Translations under genes and position numbers: made by a program
Notes under the pieces: generated by a model
Seen by the model: the letters and a program-made list of their open reading frames with translations, nothing else
Database searches by the model: none
What the model was told of the DNA's origin: nothing
Shown here: positions 1 through 10,092 of the stretch, in pieces
Layout: every line of letters begins with the position of its first letter
Numbering within the stretch: position 1 is the stretch's first letter
Origin: ZC4RG30 sp963726085
Lineage (GTDB): Bacteria > Pseudomonadota > Gammaproteobacteria > Steroidobacterales > Steroidobacteraceae
DNA: 64,000 nt
Assembly: GCA_963726085.1 (NCBI GenBank)
Contig: CAVSAR010000001.1
Span: forward strand, 682,001-746,000
Reading direction: 5' to 3'

Positions 1-422
1 GTGTTGGAAAACTCCAGGGTCACGTGCCCTTCCCACTCCGGCTCCAGTGGCGTGACATTCACGATGATGCCGCAGCGGGCGTAGGTGGATTTCCCCAGGC
101 ACACCACCAGCACATTGCGCGGGATGCGAAAGTACTCGACGGTACGCGCCAGCGCGAAGGAGTTGGGCGGGATGATGCACACGTCGGAGGCCACGTCCAC
201 GAAGCTTTGCGGGTCGAAGCTCTTGGGGTCGACGATGGTGCTGTTGATGTTGGTGAAGATCTTGAATTCGCGTGCGCAGCGCACGTCATAGCCGTAGCTG
301 GAGGTCCCGTAGGACACGATCCGGGTGCCGTTGGTCTCGCGCACCTGCCCCGGTTCAAACGGCTCGATCATGCCGCTGGAGGCCGCCATGCGCCGGATCC
401 AGTTGTCAGACTTGATGGTCAT
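1..422 (-). CDS. dcd: dCTP deaminase, C-terminal part beyond window
   Basis: Deaminates dCTP to dUTP for dTMP synthesis in the cytoplasm. The translation starts MTIKSDNWIRRMA and runs through SSYGYDVRCAREFKIF and IPPNSFALARTVEYFRIP to GHVTLEFSN, all characteristic of Dcd; the catalytic-region segment RCGIIVNVTPLEPEWEGH is present. About 140 residues of the usual ~190 are visible, and the 3' end lies off the left edge. The ATG overlaps the mrp stop as ATGA, so the two genes are translationally coupled and share the promoter upstream of mrp. The mrp-dcd pair near metG is a recurring gammaproteobacterial arrangement. No frame problems are seen here. Confidence 0.95.
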   Translation of the reverse strand, partial: MTIKSDNWIRRMAASSGMIEPFEPGQVRETNGTRIVSYGTSSYGYDVRCAREFKIFTNINSTIVDPKSFDPQSFVDVASDVCIIPPNSFALARTVEYFRIPRNVLVVCLGKSTYARCGIIVNVTPLEPEWEGHVTLEFSN

Positions 423-1522
423 GAAGCTCTCTCGACGACGATTTCGGGGAACGCGGCGCTGCGGTCGCGGGGGCGGCATGCCAGCGCGCCCGCGGCGCTG
501 CGCGCCAGGTCGCGCCAGGCAAGGCCGCGTGGCGAGTCCGGGGCCGCCACGATGGTCGGCGTGCCGGCATCGGCTTCAATGCGGATGCGCGTATCCAGGG
601 GCAGCCTGCCCAGCAGCCGGGTGCCGGATTCCGCGGCCAGGGCTTCGCCACCGCCGGCGCCAAAAATGGCGTCCTCGTGGCCGCACTGGCTGCAGTGGTG
701 CACGCTCATGTTTTCGACGATGCCCAGGACCGGCACGGAGACCTTCTCGAACATGCGCAGTCCCTTGCGCGCATCGGCTACGGCGATTTCCTGCGGGGTG
801 GTCACGATAATGGCGCCGGCCACGGGAACGCGCTGTGCCAGCGTGAGTTGCAGGTCCCCGGTGCCCGGTGGCATGTCGATGACCAGATAATCCAGGTCAC
901 CCCATTCGGTCTCCCCGAGCAGCTGGGTCAGGGCCTGGGTGACCATCGGACCACGCCATACCGCTGGCTGGTCCGGATCAATCAGGAAGCCGATGGACAT
1001 GGCCTTGATCCCGAACGCCTCCAGGGGAAGGATGCGCTTGCCATCGACAGAGGTCGGCCGCTGGCGGCCCAGCCCCAGCATGGTCGGCTGGCTGGGTCCA
1101 TAAATATCCGCATCCAGCATCCCCACCCTGGCGCCCATGGCAGCCCAGGCCAGCGCCAGGTTGACCGCCACGGTGGACTTGCCCACCCCGCCCTTGGCCG
1201 ACCCTACGGCCACGATGTTGCGGACACCCGGCAGGGGCTTGAGCGGCTTTTGTACCGCATGGGCCACGATGGCAGCCTGCAGGTCGAGGGTCAGGGGCTG
1301 CGCAAAGCCTGCCATGCGCAATTGATTGGCCAGCGCGGCGGTCAGTTCCGTCCCGTAGCCGCCTGTCGGCACCGGCAGGCGCAGGACTGCACGGATGCGG
1401 GTGTGATCTGCGTCAAGGTTTGAGATCGCCCCCAGCGCGCCCAGCGTCTGTCCAATCCACGGATCCACGTACTGCGCGATTGCAGCCCGGATTCCCGCCA
1501 TCTGAGCGTCTGCTTCATTCAT
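419..1522 (-). CDS. mrp: Mrp/NBP35-family iron-sulfur cluster carrier ATPase
   Basis: P-loop ATPase (ApbC/Mrp) that binds and transfers [4Fe-4S] clusters to apoproteins in the cytoplasm. The 367-residue protein has an N-terminal DUF59/MIP18-like domain (about residues 1-90), a deviant Walker A GSAKGGVGKST with both lysines, the switch motif DADIYGPSQP, DMPPGTGD, and a CSQC pair that would ligand the bridging cluster. I chose the ATG giving MNEADAQMAG because the frame upstream of it (to 1621) looks unlike Mrp and runs into the promoter. It is followed by dcd with a 4-bp overlap and is divergent from the HEAT-kinase gene. Confidence 0.95.
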   Translation of the reverse strand: MNEADAQMAGIRAAIAQYVDPWIGQTLGALGAISNLDADHTRIRAVLRLPVPTGGYGTELTAALANQLRMAGFAQPLTLDLQAAIVAHAVQKPLKPLPGVRNIVAVGSAKGGVGKSTVAVNLALAWAAMGARVGMLDADIYGPSQPTMLGLGRQRPTSVDGKRILPLEAFGIKAMSIGFLIDPDQPAVWRGPMVTQALTQLLGETEWGDLDYLVIDMPPGTGDLQLTLAQRVPVAGAIIVTTPQEIAVADARKGLRMFEKVSVPVLGIVENMSVHHCSQCGHEDAIFGAGGGEALAAESGTRLLGRLPLDTRIRIEADAGTPTIVAAPDSPRGLAWRDLARSAAGALACRPRDRSAAFPEIVVERAS

Positions 1523-1618
1523 GAACGTGCCACCGGAAATGGCTCCTGCACCGGGGAAAAAGGGGCCTGATTCTAGCAGCGAGCGACGCGCATCACGCGT
1601 CGCCGGAGGGGCATATGG

Positions 1619-1647
1619 CATAATTTAACGGTTGCATCGACAGTCAA
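1619..1647 (-). promoter_or_regulatory. Probable sigma70 promoter for mrp-dcd
   Basis: Read on the minus strand, TTGACT and ATTATG are separated by 17 bp. They lie about 100 bp upstream of the mrp ATG, inside the divergent gap with the HEAT-kinase gene. The -35 box is near consensus and the -10 box is weaker. The call rests on box match and position only. Confidence 0.45.
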
Positions 1648-1662
1648 CGGCCTTATGCAGTA

Positions 1663-4101
1663 ATGGGATTTTTCACGAATCTGCGGTCTGACCGGCTGAT
1701 CATCCAGATCAAGTCGAGCAACCAGCCTCTGGGGGCGGAAACACTCAAGGCCGTGGCTGCCCTCAAGAGCCTTGGCCCCGGGGTCATCGAGCCCACCATC
1801 CAGGCTCTGGCCGACGCCGACAAGAACGCCACCGTGGCCCTGGTGGACGTGCTGTCCACGCTGGTCACCAACAAGACCTTCCCGCAGTTCGTCCAGGGCC
1901 TGTGCGACGGTGGCCCCAGGATTGCCGCCGGCATTGGCTGGGCCCTGAGCAGCAGCCGCAACTACGCTCCCGGCCTGTTGCTGGAAGCCCTGGCCGTCAA
2001 GGGGATGTCCAAGTCGGCGCTGATGGACGCCATCCATGCCCAGCGCGACCGGTTCAACGTGCGCGAACTGCTGACCGCCGCCTACGCCCAGGACGCCAAC
2101 GAGAAGGCGGCGCTATTTCGCGTGGTGGGCGAGATTGCCGACGCCAGCGCGATCCCGGAGCTGCTCAGTCGCGTCGAGGGCAAGGACCCGATCGCGCGCA
2201 TGCACATCATCAATATCCTGTCGCGGTTCAACAAGCCGGAAGTCAAGCAGGCGCTGGTCGCGCAGCTGCGCGACAACAACAAGATGATCCGCTCGTCCGC
2301 GCTGGCGGCCCTGTCGCGCATGGATGGTCCGGTGGACGTGCCGGCGATCTGCCTGCTGCTGCGCGACAGCGAGATTGATGTCCAGAATCGCGCCATTGAC
2401 GTGCTGATCAAGGCCAACGACCCGGACACCATCCGCCACCTGATCGAAGTGCTCAAGGACGAGAACGAATTCGCACGCCGCGCGGCCGTCGAGGTGCTCA
2501 ACGAGATCGGCGACGCCCGGTCGGTCAAGTTCCTGCTCGAGGCCATCAAGGACGATGACTGGTGGGTGCGCAGTCGCGCCGGCGATGCGCTGGGCAAGAT
2601 CGGCGGACCCAAGGTCATCGATGCCGTGCTGCAGCTGGTACGCGACCGCGATGACAACATCCGCCGCGCCGCCATCGAGATCCTCAACCAGACCAAGGAC
2701 GAACGCGCGGTCAACAGCCTGATCGACGCCACCCGGGATCAGGACTGGTGGGTGCAGCGAGCGCGCGGTGGACGCACTGGCCGACATTGGCAGCAAGCGC
2801 GCCCTGCCACGCCTGACCGAGATGCTGCAATCCACGCCGCCGCGGTCCCTGCCCGTGGTCGTGCACGCCATCGGCAAGCTCGGCGATGCGCGCCAGGTGG
2901 AGTTGCTGCTGCCCCTGCTGACGCGTCCGGAAAAGGAAATTCGCGTCGAAGTAATCCAGGCACTGGCCCGCGTCAGCGATGAAAAACGCGCCGAACACGT
3001 GCGGTTGCAGCTGCAGGCGCAGGCGCAGAGCCAGGAGGAGACCATCGCCAAGGCAGCCGGTGCCGGGCTGAAGGAGCTGGCGCTACGCATGTCCGGCGAG
3101 GCCACCGGCCGCGCCGTGCTGGGCAGCGGCACCAGCGGCTCCCAGACCATTGCGGCAGGGGCCTCGGGCACGCGCGCGGGCGAGCCGTCGCGGCCAGTGC
3201 CCATGGAGGAAGCCGAAGCTCAAGCCCATGTTGCACCAGGTCGAGCAGGCCGCGGCGATCAAGCTCGACATCGCCACCCTCAAGAAGGGCGACATGATCG
3301 AGGGGCGCTACAAGTACATGGACACGCATCGGCAAGGGTGCCTTCGGCACCGTGCTGCTGATGGAGGACACGGTGGTCGACGACCGCCTGATCCTCAAGT
3401 TCCTCAATCCGAACGTGTCGGAAGACGAGGAGATGATGAAGCGCTTCGTGCACGAATTGCGCTACTCGCGCAAGATCACGCACCAGAACGTCATCCGGAT
3501 CTACGACTTCCTGCACATCCAGGGCAACTACGCCATTTCGATGGAGTACTTCCCCTCGCATACGCTGGGCGCCGAAGTCGTCAATGAAAAGCCGGTCGAG
3601 ACCAAGCGCGCGGTGCGCTTCGGCATCGACATGTGCAAGGGCATGACGGTCGCCCACAAGGTCGGCATCGTGCATCGCGACCTCAAGCCCGCCAACGTCC
3701 TGATCAACACCGATGGCCTGCTCAAGATCGTGGACTTCGGCGTCGCCGCGGCTCACCGTGAGGGCGACACGCAGCTGACCAAGACCGGCTACGTGATCGG
3801 GTCGCCCAAGTACATGGCGCCGGAACAGATCCTTGGCCGCAAGGTGGACGAGCGCGCCGACATCTACGCCATTGGCGTGATCATGTACGAGATGTTCACC
3901 GGCGTACCGCCGTACTCGCGTGGCGATCACATGGCGGTGATGTACCAGCATGTCCAGGGCAAGGCTCGCCCGCCGCAGGAGATCAATCCGGACCTGCCCG
4001 CCGGCTTGCCGGACCTGATCATGAAGGCGATGGCTGTCGACAAGGCCAAGCGCTTCCAGAGCATGGAAGAATTGCGGGTCGCGCTGGAACGCTTCGCATG
4101 A
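1663..4101 (+). CDS. HEAT-repeat / Ser-Thr protein kinase fusion, frame broken at three points
   Basis: Predicted cytoplasmic scaffold-kinase of about 810 residues. Residues ~1-450 are tandem HEAT (PBS-lyase-like) repeats of ~31 residues, e.g. DDDWWVRSRAGDALGKIGG. A low-complexity Ala/Gly linker follows, and a Hanks-type kinase domain fills the last ~260 residues: GKGAFGTVLL loop, LILK lysine, HRDLKPANVLI, DFGVA, SPKYMAPEQ, so all catalytic residues are present. The frame shifts by +1 near 2756, 3215 and 3324. Deleting A2756 gives WVRERAVDAL, G3215 gives EEAKLKP, and A3324 gives DRIGKGAFG, so each is probably a sequence error. The gene ends 16 bp before pilT, which suggests a shared operon and a role in controlling pilus retraction (inference). 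Confidence 0.85.
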
Positions 4102-4117
4102 AGTAAGCTACGGCTCT

Positions 4118-5262
4118 ATGGCACGCATAGACGCCTTTTTAAAGCTTGGCACGCAGCAGGGCTGTTCGGACATTCACCTCGCCGTTGGTGTGCCGCCGAT
4201 GCTGCGCATGTACGGGGAACTGCTGCCCATCAAGTTCCGTGACCTGCGAGACACCGAGCTGGAAGGCTACATCTCGGAAATCATCCCGAGCTCGCAGGCC
4301 ACCCGCTTTGCCCAGGGACATGACGTGGACTTCTCCTATGTCTCCTCCGAGGGTGGGCGCTTCCGCGTCAACGTGTTCCGCAAGGATTCCGGCGTCGGCG
4401 CGGTGTTCCGGGCGATACCGACCGAGGTGCCCACGCTCGACAAGCTGGGCCTGCCTGCGGTGGTCAAGAAGCTGTGCGACTACCACCAGGGCATGATCCT
4501 GGTCACGGGGGCCACCGGCTCTGGCAAGTCGACCACCCTGGCGGCGATGATCGACCTGCTCAATACGACCCGGCGCCTCAACATCATCAGCCTTGAGGAT
4601 CCCGATCGAGTTCGTCCATCGCAGCAAGTCCAGCCAGGTGATCCAGCGCGAGCTGGGGACACACCTACCCAGTTTTGCCGAAGGACTGCGCGCGGCGATG
4701 CGCGAGGACCCGGACGTGATCCTGGTAGGCGAAATGCGTGACGCCGAGACCATTTCCATGGCGATGACCGCGGCGGAAACCGGGCACCTGGTGCTGGGCA
4801 CGCTGCACACCACCGGCGCGGTCAAGACCATCGACCGCATCATCGACGCGCTGCCCATCGAGGAGCGCGAGCAGACCAAGAGCTTTCTCTCGCAGAGCCT
4901 GCTGGCCGTGGTCACGCAGGTGCTGGTCAAGACCGGGGACGGCCAGGGTCGCAAGGCCATCTGCGAAGTCATGGTGATGACCAAGGCGATTGCCAAGCTC
5001 ATCCAGACCGACCAGACGCACCAGATTCCCAGCCAGCTGCAGATGGGCCGCGAGTTCGGCATGCAGCTGCTCGACCAGGCGCTGCTGGCCGCAGTCCAGG
5101 CACGGGAAATCGATCCCGACGATGCCTACGGTCTACGCCACCGACAAACGCGCCCTGCAGAAATTCGTGACCGACACTTCCCTGGTACCCAAGCTCGACG
5201 TTGTCGCCGCGCCGGCCAGTGGCGGTGCCGCCCCGGGCGGCACGCCGGCCGGAGGCAAGTAG
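4118..5262 (+). CDS. pilT: Type IV pilus retraction ATPase PilT, frame broken at two points
   Basis: Hexameric cytoplasmic ATPase that drives pilus retraction and twitching. Motifs: N-terminal GCSDIHLAVGVPP, Walker A GATGSGKSTTLAAM, Asp box, Walker B region EDPDVILVGEMRD, and GTLHTTGAVKTIDRIID. Expected length is ~380 residues after correction; E. coli/Pseudomonas PilT is ~345, and the extra length is a Gly/Ala/Pro-rich C-terminal tail ending GTPAGGK. Frame breaks: an extra C in the run at 4601-4603 (restores EDPIEFVHRSKSS) and an extra G at 5130/5131 (restores AYVYATDKRALQKF). The HEAT-kinase precedes it and pilU starts 4 bp after the stop. Confidence 0.93.
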
Positions 5263-5266
5263 TCCC

Positions 5267-6335
5267 GTGGCCGAGATCGATAGCTATCTGCATGAAGTAC
5301 TGCAACGGCGCGGCTCGGACCTGCACTTCATCGCCGGCGACCCGCCACGAATCCGCCTGCATGGCGACCTCGACGCCGCTGCGGCCGGAGCTACTGACCG
5401 CAGACTTCGTGCGCCAGCTGCTGCTACGAGATCATGCCGGCCAAGGCCCAGTCGACGCGCTTCGAGGCACACGACGGCGCGGACTTCGCCTACACGCTGG
5501 AGGATCTGGGTCGCTTCCGCGTCAACGTGCTGCGCCAGCTCAACGGCATGGGCGCGGTATTCCGCGCCATTCCATCCAAGGCGCTGACCATGGACGAGTT
5601 GAAACTGCCCGGAGGCCGTGCGCACGCTGGCGCGCGCCAACAATGGCCTGATCCTGGTCACCGGCAAGACCGGCTCCGGCAAGTCCACGACGCTGGCGGC
5701 CATGATCGACGACATCAACAAGCGCGAAAAGGGCCACATCCTGACGGTCGAGGACCCGATCGAGTTCGTGCACCAGCGCCGCAACTGCCTCATCAGCCAG
5801 CGCGAGATCGGCGTGCATGCGCCCAATTTCGCATCCGCCCTGCACTCGGCGCTGCGCGAGGACCCCGATGTGGTGCTGGTGGGCGAAATGCGCGACCTCG
5901 AGACCATCGAGCATCGCCGTGACTGCTGCGGAGATGGGCATTCTGGTCATGGGCACGCTGCACACCAATGGCGCCGCTCCGACGGTGGATCGGATCATCA
6001 ACGTGTTCCCCTCCGACAAGCAGTCGCACGTGCGCACCATGTTGTCGACGTCGCTGCGCGGCGTGGTCTCGCAGCAGCTGCTGCAGCGCGCCGACAAGTC
6101 CGGACGCGTGGCCGCGCTGGAAATCCTGGTCAACACCCCGGCCACCGCCAACCTGATCCGCCAGGGCAAGCTCGACCAGCTGGAAAACGCCATGCAGTCC
6201 GGTGCCCAGAACGGCATGCGCACCATGGACGGTTCCATCCAGGCGCTGCTGGACCAGCGGATCATTTCCGGGGCCGAGGCCTACAAGAAGGGCATCAACA
6301 AGGGGCGGTTCGAGGCGCTGAAGGACCAGACTTGA
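5267..6335 (+). CDS. pilU: PilT-dependent accessory retraction ATPase PilU, frame broken at four points
   Basis: PilT paralogue that supports force generation during pilus retraction. The GTG start gives VAEIDSYLHEVLQRRGSDLHF. Later motifs are RFRVNVLRQLNGMGAVFR, Walker A GKTGSGKSTTLAAMIDD, EDPIEFVHQRRNCLISQREIG and MGTLHTNGAAPTVDRIINVF; the C-terminus is GRFEALKDQT. About 354 residues once four +1 shifts are removed: extra G5375 (restores DLDPLRPELL), extra C5424 (restores LLYEIMPAKAQ), an extra C in 5608-5610 (restores LKLPEAVRTLA) and extra C5912 (restores TIEIAVTAAEMG). The stop overlaps the metG start as TTGA. Confidence 0.92.
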
Positions 6336-8313
6336 ACCCGCGATCGATCCTCGTTACCAGCGCCCTGCCCTACGCCAACGGCTCCCTGCATCTCGGCCAC
6401 ATCATCGAGGCGGTGCAGACCGACATCTGGTGCCGCTTCCAGCGGCTGCGCGGCAACGACTGCCTGTACGTGTGCGCCGAGGATTGCCACGGCACGCCGA
6501 TCATGATCCGCGCGCCGCCAGGACGGCATCACGCCGGAGGCGCTGGTTGCGGCCTACGCGACCGAGCATCAGCGCGACTACGCCGGGTTCGAAATCGGCA
6601 TTCGACCAGTTTCATTCGACGCACAGCGAAGAGAACCGGCGCTACTCCGCACAGCTTTATGAAGCACTGCGCCAGCGCGGCTCGATCGCCCGGCGCAGCG
6701 TTCGCCAGGCCTACGACGAAAAGGCCGCCATGTTCCTGCCGGACCGGTTCGTGCGCGGCACCTGCCCGCGCTGCGGCACTCCCGACCAATACGGAGACAG
6801 CTGCGAGAATTGCGGGGCCACCTACTCGCCGGCCGATCTCAAGGATGCGGTGTCCACCATCACCGGCACCAAGCCGGTGCTGCGCGACTCGGAGCACCTG
6901 TTCTTCAAGCTCGGGGACTACGAGGCTGACCTGCGCCAGTGGCTGGCCGGCAAGGGACTGCAGCCGGCGGTGCGCGCCAAGCTCGATGAATGGCTGGAAG
7001 TCGGGCTCAAGGACTGGGACATTTCGCGCGACGCGCCGTACTTCGGGTTCGAGATCCCCGATGCGCCAGGCAAGTTCTTCTACGTCTGGTTTGATGCCCC
7101 GGTGGGCTACATCGGCAGCTTCGCCGCGCTGGCGGCGCGGCGCGGCCTTGATTTCGATGCGTACTGGAAGGCCGGCGCCACCACCGAGCTACATCATTTC
7201 ATTGGCAAGGACATCAGCTATTTCCACACGCTGTTCTGGCCGGCCATGCTGCAGGGCGCGGGATTCCGTCGCCCCACCGGCGTCCACGTGCACGGATTCC
7301 TGACCGTCGAAGGCCAGAAGATGTCCAAGTCACGCGGCACCAACATCACCGCGCGCCGCTACCTGGATCTGCTGCCGCCGGACCACCTGCGCTATTACTT
7401 TGCGGCCAAGCTGAGCAACGGGCTCGACGACATCGACTTCACCCTTGAGGATTTCTCCGCGCGCGTGAACTCCGACATCGTCGGCAAGCTGGTCAACATC
7501 GCCAGCCGCTGCGCGCCGTTCATTGAGCGCGGCGGCGGCAAGCTGGCGGACCAGCTTCCTGATCCGGGGCTGTACGAGGCCTTCACCGCTGCTGCGGACC
7601 CCATCGCAGCGTTATATGAGTCACGCGACTACGCCGGGGCGATCCGCGAAATCATGGCCCTGGCCGATCGCGCCAACCAGTATGTCGACCAGCAAAAGCC
7701 CTGGGTGCTGGCCAAGGACCCGGCGCAGCTGGAAGCGGCGCGCGCTGTTGCCACCCAGGCCATCAACCTGTTTCGCGTGTTGATGACCTACCTGGCCCCC
7801 GTGATGCCCGGCATCGCGGCCAACGCGGCGCTGTGGCTGGGACCGGATTCGCTGGCTCGTTGGAATGGCGTCAGCCGGCCCCTGCTCGGCTCCGCGATCG
7901 GCAAATATCCACAACTTGCGGTGCGGCTTGACGCGGCAGTGGTCAAGCAACTGGTGGCTTCCCCCGCACCCGCCACCACAGGAAAACCCGTGATCAGCAT
8001 TGACGACTTCGCCAAGCTCGACCTGCGCGCCGCGCTGGTGCTTGAGGCCTCACGCGTGACCGGATCCGACAAGCTGCTACAGCTGAAACTGGACCTGGGC
8101 ACTGAGCAACGCAACGTGTTCTCAGGCATCAGTGCCAACTACGCGCCCGAAGCGCTGGTCGGTCGCTATGTGGTGATGATTGCCAACCTGGCGCCACGCA
8201 AGATGCGCTTTGGGGTTTCCGAGGGCATGGTGCTGTGCGCCAGTGGTGACGACAGTGGCGTATTCCTGCTGTCGGCGGATGCCGGCGTCACGCCTGGCAT
8301 GAAGATCAGTTGA
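6332..8313 (+). CDS. metG: Methionyl-tRNA synthetase, frame broken at two points near the 5' end
   Basis: Charges tRNA-Met in the cytoplasm and is essential. The TTG start gives LNPRSILVTSALPYANG, then the HIGH-type motif SLHLGH (~residue 16). A zinc knuckle CPRCG...CENCG sits near residue 145, KMSKS is in GQKMSKSRGT (~residue 330), and a C-terminal tRNA-binding (Trbp111-like) domain starts at ISIDDFAKLDLRAA and closes with TPGMKIS. Corrected length is ~659 residues, within the family range. Two +1 breaks occur: an extra C at 6515/6516 (restores MIRARQDGITPEAL) and an extra base at 6599/6600 (restores FDQFHSTHSEEN). A truly broken metG would be lethal, which argues for sequence error. Confidence 0.95.
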
Positions 8314-8951
8314 CCCGGGAGCGCGCCGCCGCGATTTACGGCGCGTTGCGCGCCGCAAACCCCGACCCGCGCAGCGAGCTGGAGTTCTCCACGCCGTTTG
8401 AACTGCTGGTCGCGGTAATCCTCTCTGCCCAGGCAACAGACCGCAGCGTCAATATCGCGACACGACGCCTGTTCCCGCAGGCACGCACGCCGCAGGCCAT
8501 CCTGGACCTTGGCGTGGCCGGCCTCACGCCCTACATTCGGCACATTGGCCTGTACAACGCCAAGGCAAAGAACGTGATCGAGATGTGTCGCCTGCTCATC
8601 GAGCGCCACGGTGGTGATGTGCCTCGTGATCGCGAGGCGCTGGAAGCCTTGCCCGGGGTTGGCCGAAAGACCGCCAATGTGGTGATGAACGTGGCCTTCG
8701 GCGAGTCCACGCTGGCGGTGGATACCCATGTGTTCCGGGTTGCCAATCGCACCGGCCTGGCGCGCGGCGCCACCCCGCTGGCCGTGGAGCAGCGCCTGCT
8801 CAAGGTCACCCCGGTGGAGTTCCTGCCACATGCGCACCATTGGCTGATCCTGCACGGGCGGCATGTGTGTGTGGCGCGCAAGCCGCGCTGTCCCGACTGC
8901 TGCATCGCGGAGTGGTGCGCGTTCAAGCCCAAGACCAAGGCGGCATCGTGA
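8310..8951 (+). CDS. nth: Endonuclease III (DNA glycosylase/AP lyase)
   Basis: Removes oxidised pyrimidines and cleaves AP sites in base excision repair. The 213-residue protein carries the helix-hairpin-helix LPGVGRKTANVV with the catalytic lysine (~residue 119), the catalytic aspartate in VDTHVFRV, and the [4Fe-4S] loop with spacing C-x6-C-x2-C-x5-C at the C-terminus. The start is TTG, overlapping the metG stop (TTGA). The gene is coupled in turn to the downstream DUF1841 gene by a GTGA overlap. Length and all active residues match the family, and the frame is clean. Confidence 0.96.
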   Translation: MTRERAAAIYGALRAANPDPRSELEFSTPFELLVAVILSAQATDRSVNIATRRLFPQARTPQAILDLGVAGLTPYIRHIGLYNAKAKNVIEMCRLLIERHGGDVPRDREALEALPGVGRKTANVVMNVAFGESTLAVDTHVFRVANRTGLARGATPLAVEQRLLKVTPVEFLPHAHHWLILHGRHVCVARKPRCPDCCIAEWCAFKPKTKAAS

Positions 8952-9382
8952 TCTTCGCCAACTCCGGCCAATCCGAGTTGCGGCAACGCTATGCGGATTC
9001 GTGGCGGCGGCGCCTGGAAAACCTTCCCCTGGAGCCCCTGGACGCACAAATCGTGGACGTGATCGAACTGCATCCGGAATATCACTCGATGCTGCAGGAT
9101 GAGGAATCCTTGTCCCGTCCGTTTACGGTCGAGCAGGGACAAATCAACCCTTTTCTGCACATGGGGCTGCACCTTGCCCTGCGCGAGCAGCTGGGTACTG
9201 ATCGCCCCATGGGCATCCAGCGCGAATACCTGCGCCTGGGGCGCACCATCGATGATCCGCATGAAGTCGAACACAGGATGATCGACGTGCTGGCGGAAAC
9301 GCTCTGGGATGCCCAGCGCGCCGGTCGCGCCCCTGATGAGCAGGTTTACCTGGAGCGGCTACGGCGACTGCAGCCGGCTTGA
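8948..9382 (+). CDS. DUF1841 family protein
   Basis: A 144-residue cytoplasmic protein of unknown function. It begins IFANSGQSELRQRYADSW and contains HPEYHSMLQ, INPFLHMGLHLALREQL and DPHEVEHRMIDVLAETLWDAQR, the conserved blocks of DUF1841, a family found mainly in beta- and gammaproteobacteria, often downstream of nth. The GTG start overlaps the nth stop (GTGA), so it is probably the last gene of the pilT-pilU-metG-nth run. Conserved His/Glu residues in FLHMGLH and HEVEHRM could bind metal, but no activity is known. Confidence 0.88.
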   Translation: MIFANSGQSELRQRYADSWRRRLENLPLEPLDAQIVDVIELHPEYHSMLQDEESLSRPFTVEQGQINPFLHMGLHLALREQLGTDRPMGIQREYLRLGRTIDDPHEVEHRMIDVLAETLWDAQRAGRAPDEQVYLERLRRLQPA

Positions 9383-9389
9383 GCCCGCC

Positions 9390-10034
9390 TTACGTGACCC
9401 GGTCTGCAGTCGTCTTGCGAAGCACGCTGACCAGGGTGTTCTCCAAGCTCGCCTGCTCGACTACTTCGAAATAGCCCCTGAACCCGTACATCGATGCCAA
9501 TCGACTCTTGCAGTCGAAGTACAAGGGAAAAGTCTCGCAGGTGATGATGTTGACATGCGTCGGGTCCCGGAACGCTTCCGAGGACGGATACGCCGGGGTA
9601 ACCGACAGAAAGATGCCGCCGGGCTTGAGGACACGCCAAATCTCGTTCATCAGCTCGACGAATGGAAATCGCCGCGCCGGCAGGTATGCGACACGTGGCA
9701 CGTGTTCGATGAAATCGAAGGCGGTCACATAATCGAATGTCGCGTCAGGATGGGGAACCGGCTCGACAACCAGGTCCGCATACCGCACGTTGCGGGCAGG
9801 GTCGTCGCGAATGTCAATGCCGTGCATGGAGGACGCGCGAAACGGATTTCGGGGAGTGTCGCCACAACCAAGGTCCAACGTGGCCGAATCGTGGTTAGGC
9901 GGACGCTCACGGATATGTCGCGCAATATGCGGATCCAGGCTGTCCCACACTTGCAGGTCGGGAAGCGGGGCCATGGATCTGCTCAATATCCTGGCGAGCC
10001 TGAAAGCGCGCAATACCCGATTGCCGATGCTCAC
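9390..10034 (-). CDS. Class I SAM-dependent methyltransferase
   Basis: A 214-residue soluble protein with a Rossmann-type SAM site: TLDLGCGDTPRNPF (motif I), GIDIRDDPA (end of beta 2), ADLVVEPVPHPDATFDYVTAFDFIEHV (Methyltransf_11-like) and WRVLKPGGIFLSVTPAYP. The substrate is not evident; the fold and the HV...P pattern resemble small-molecule or sugar methyltransferases. The start is GTG, preceded by an AGGGG-type ribosome site. It lies tail to tail with DUF1841 (7 bp apart) and 58 bp downstream of the GGDEF/EAL gene on the same strand. Confidence 0.82.
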   Translation of the reverse strand: MSIGNRVLRAFRLARILSRSMAPLPDLQVWDSLDPHIARHIRERPPNHDSATLDLGCGDTPRNPFRASSMHGIDIRDDPARNVRYADLVVEPVPHPDATFDYVTAFDFIEHVPRVAYLPARRFPFVELMNEIWRVLKPGGIFLSVTPAYPSSEAFRDPTHVNIITCETFPLYFDCKSRLASMYGFRGYFEVVEQASLENTLVSVLRKTTADRVT

Positions 10035-10092
10035 TTACTTGCCCCTGGATTGGCCGCCTCTCCGACTCACGGCAGCATACCCGACGGGCGTG

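Noticed and set aside
24..890. Long plus-strand open frame over dcd and mrp
   Set aside because: It is antisense to two clear conserved genes and its product has no family resemblance.
1663..6600. Programmed ribosomal frameshifting as the cause of the frame breaks
   Set aside because: Eleven sites in four genes have no shared slippery heptamer or downstream structure, and the insertions fall in different contexts. Sequence error explains them better.
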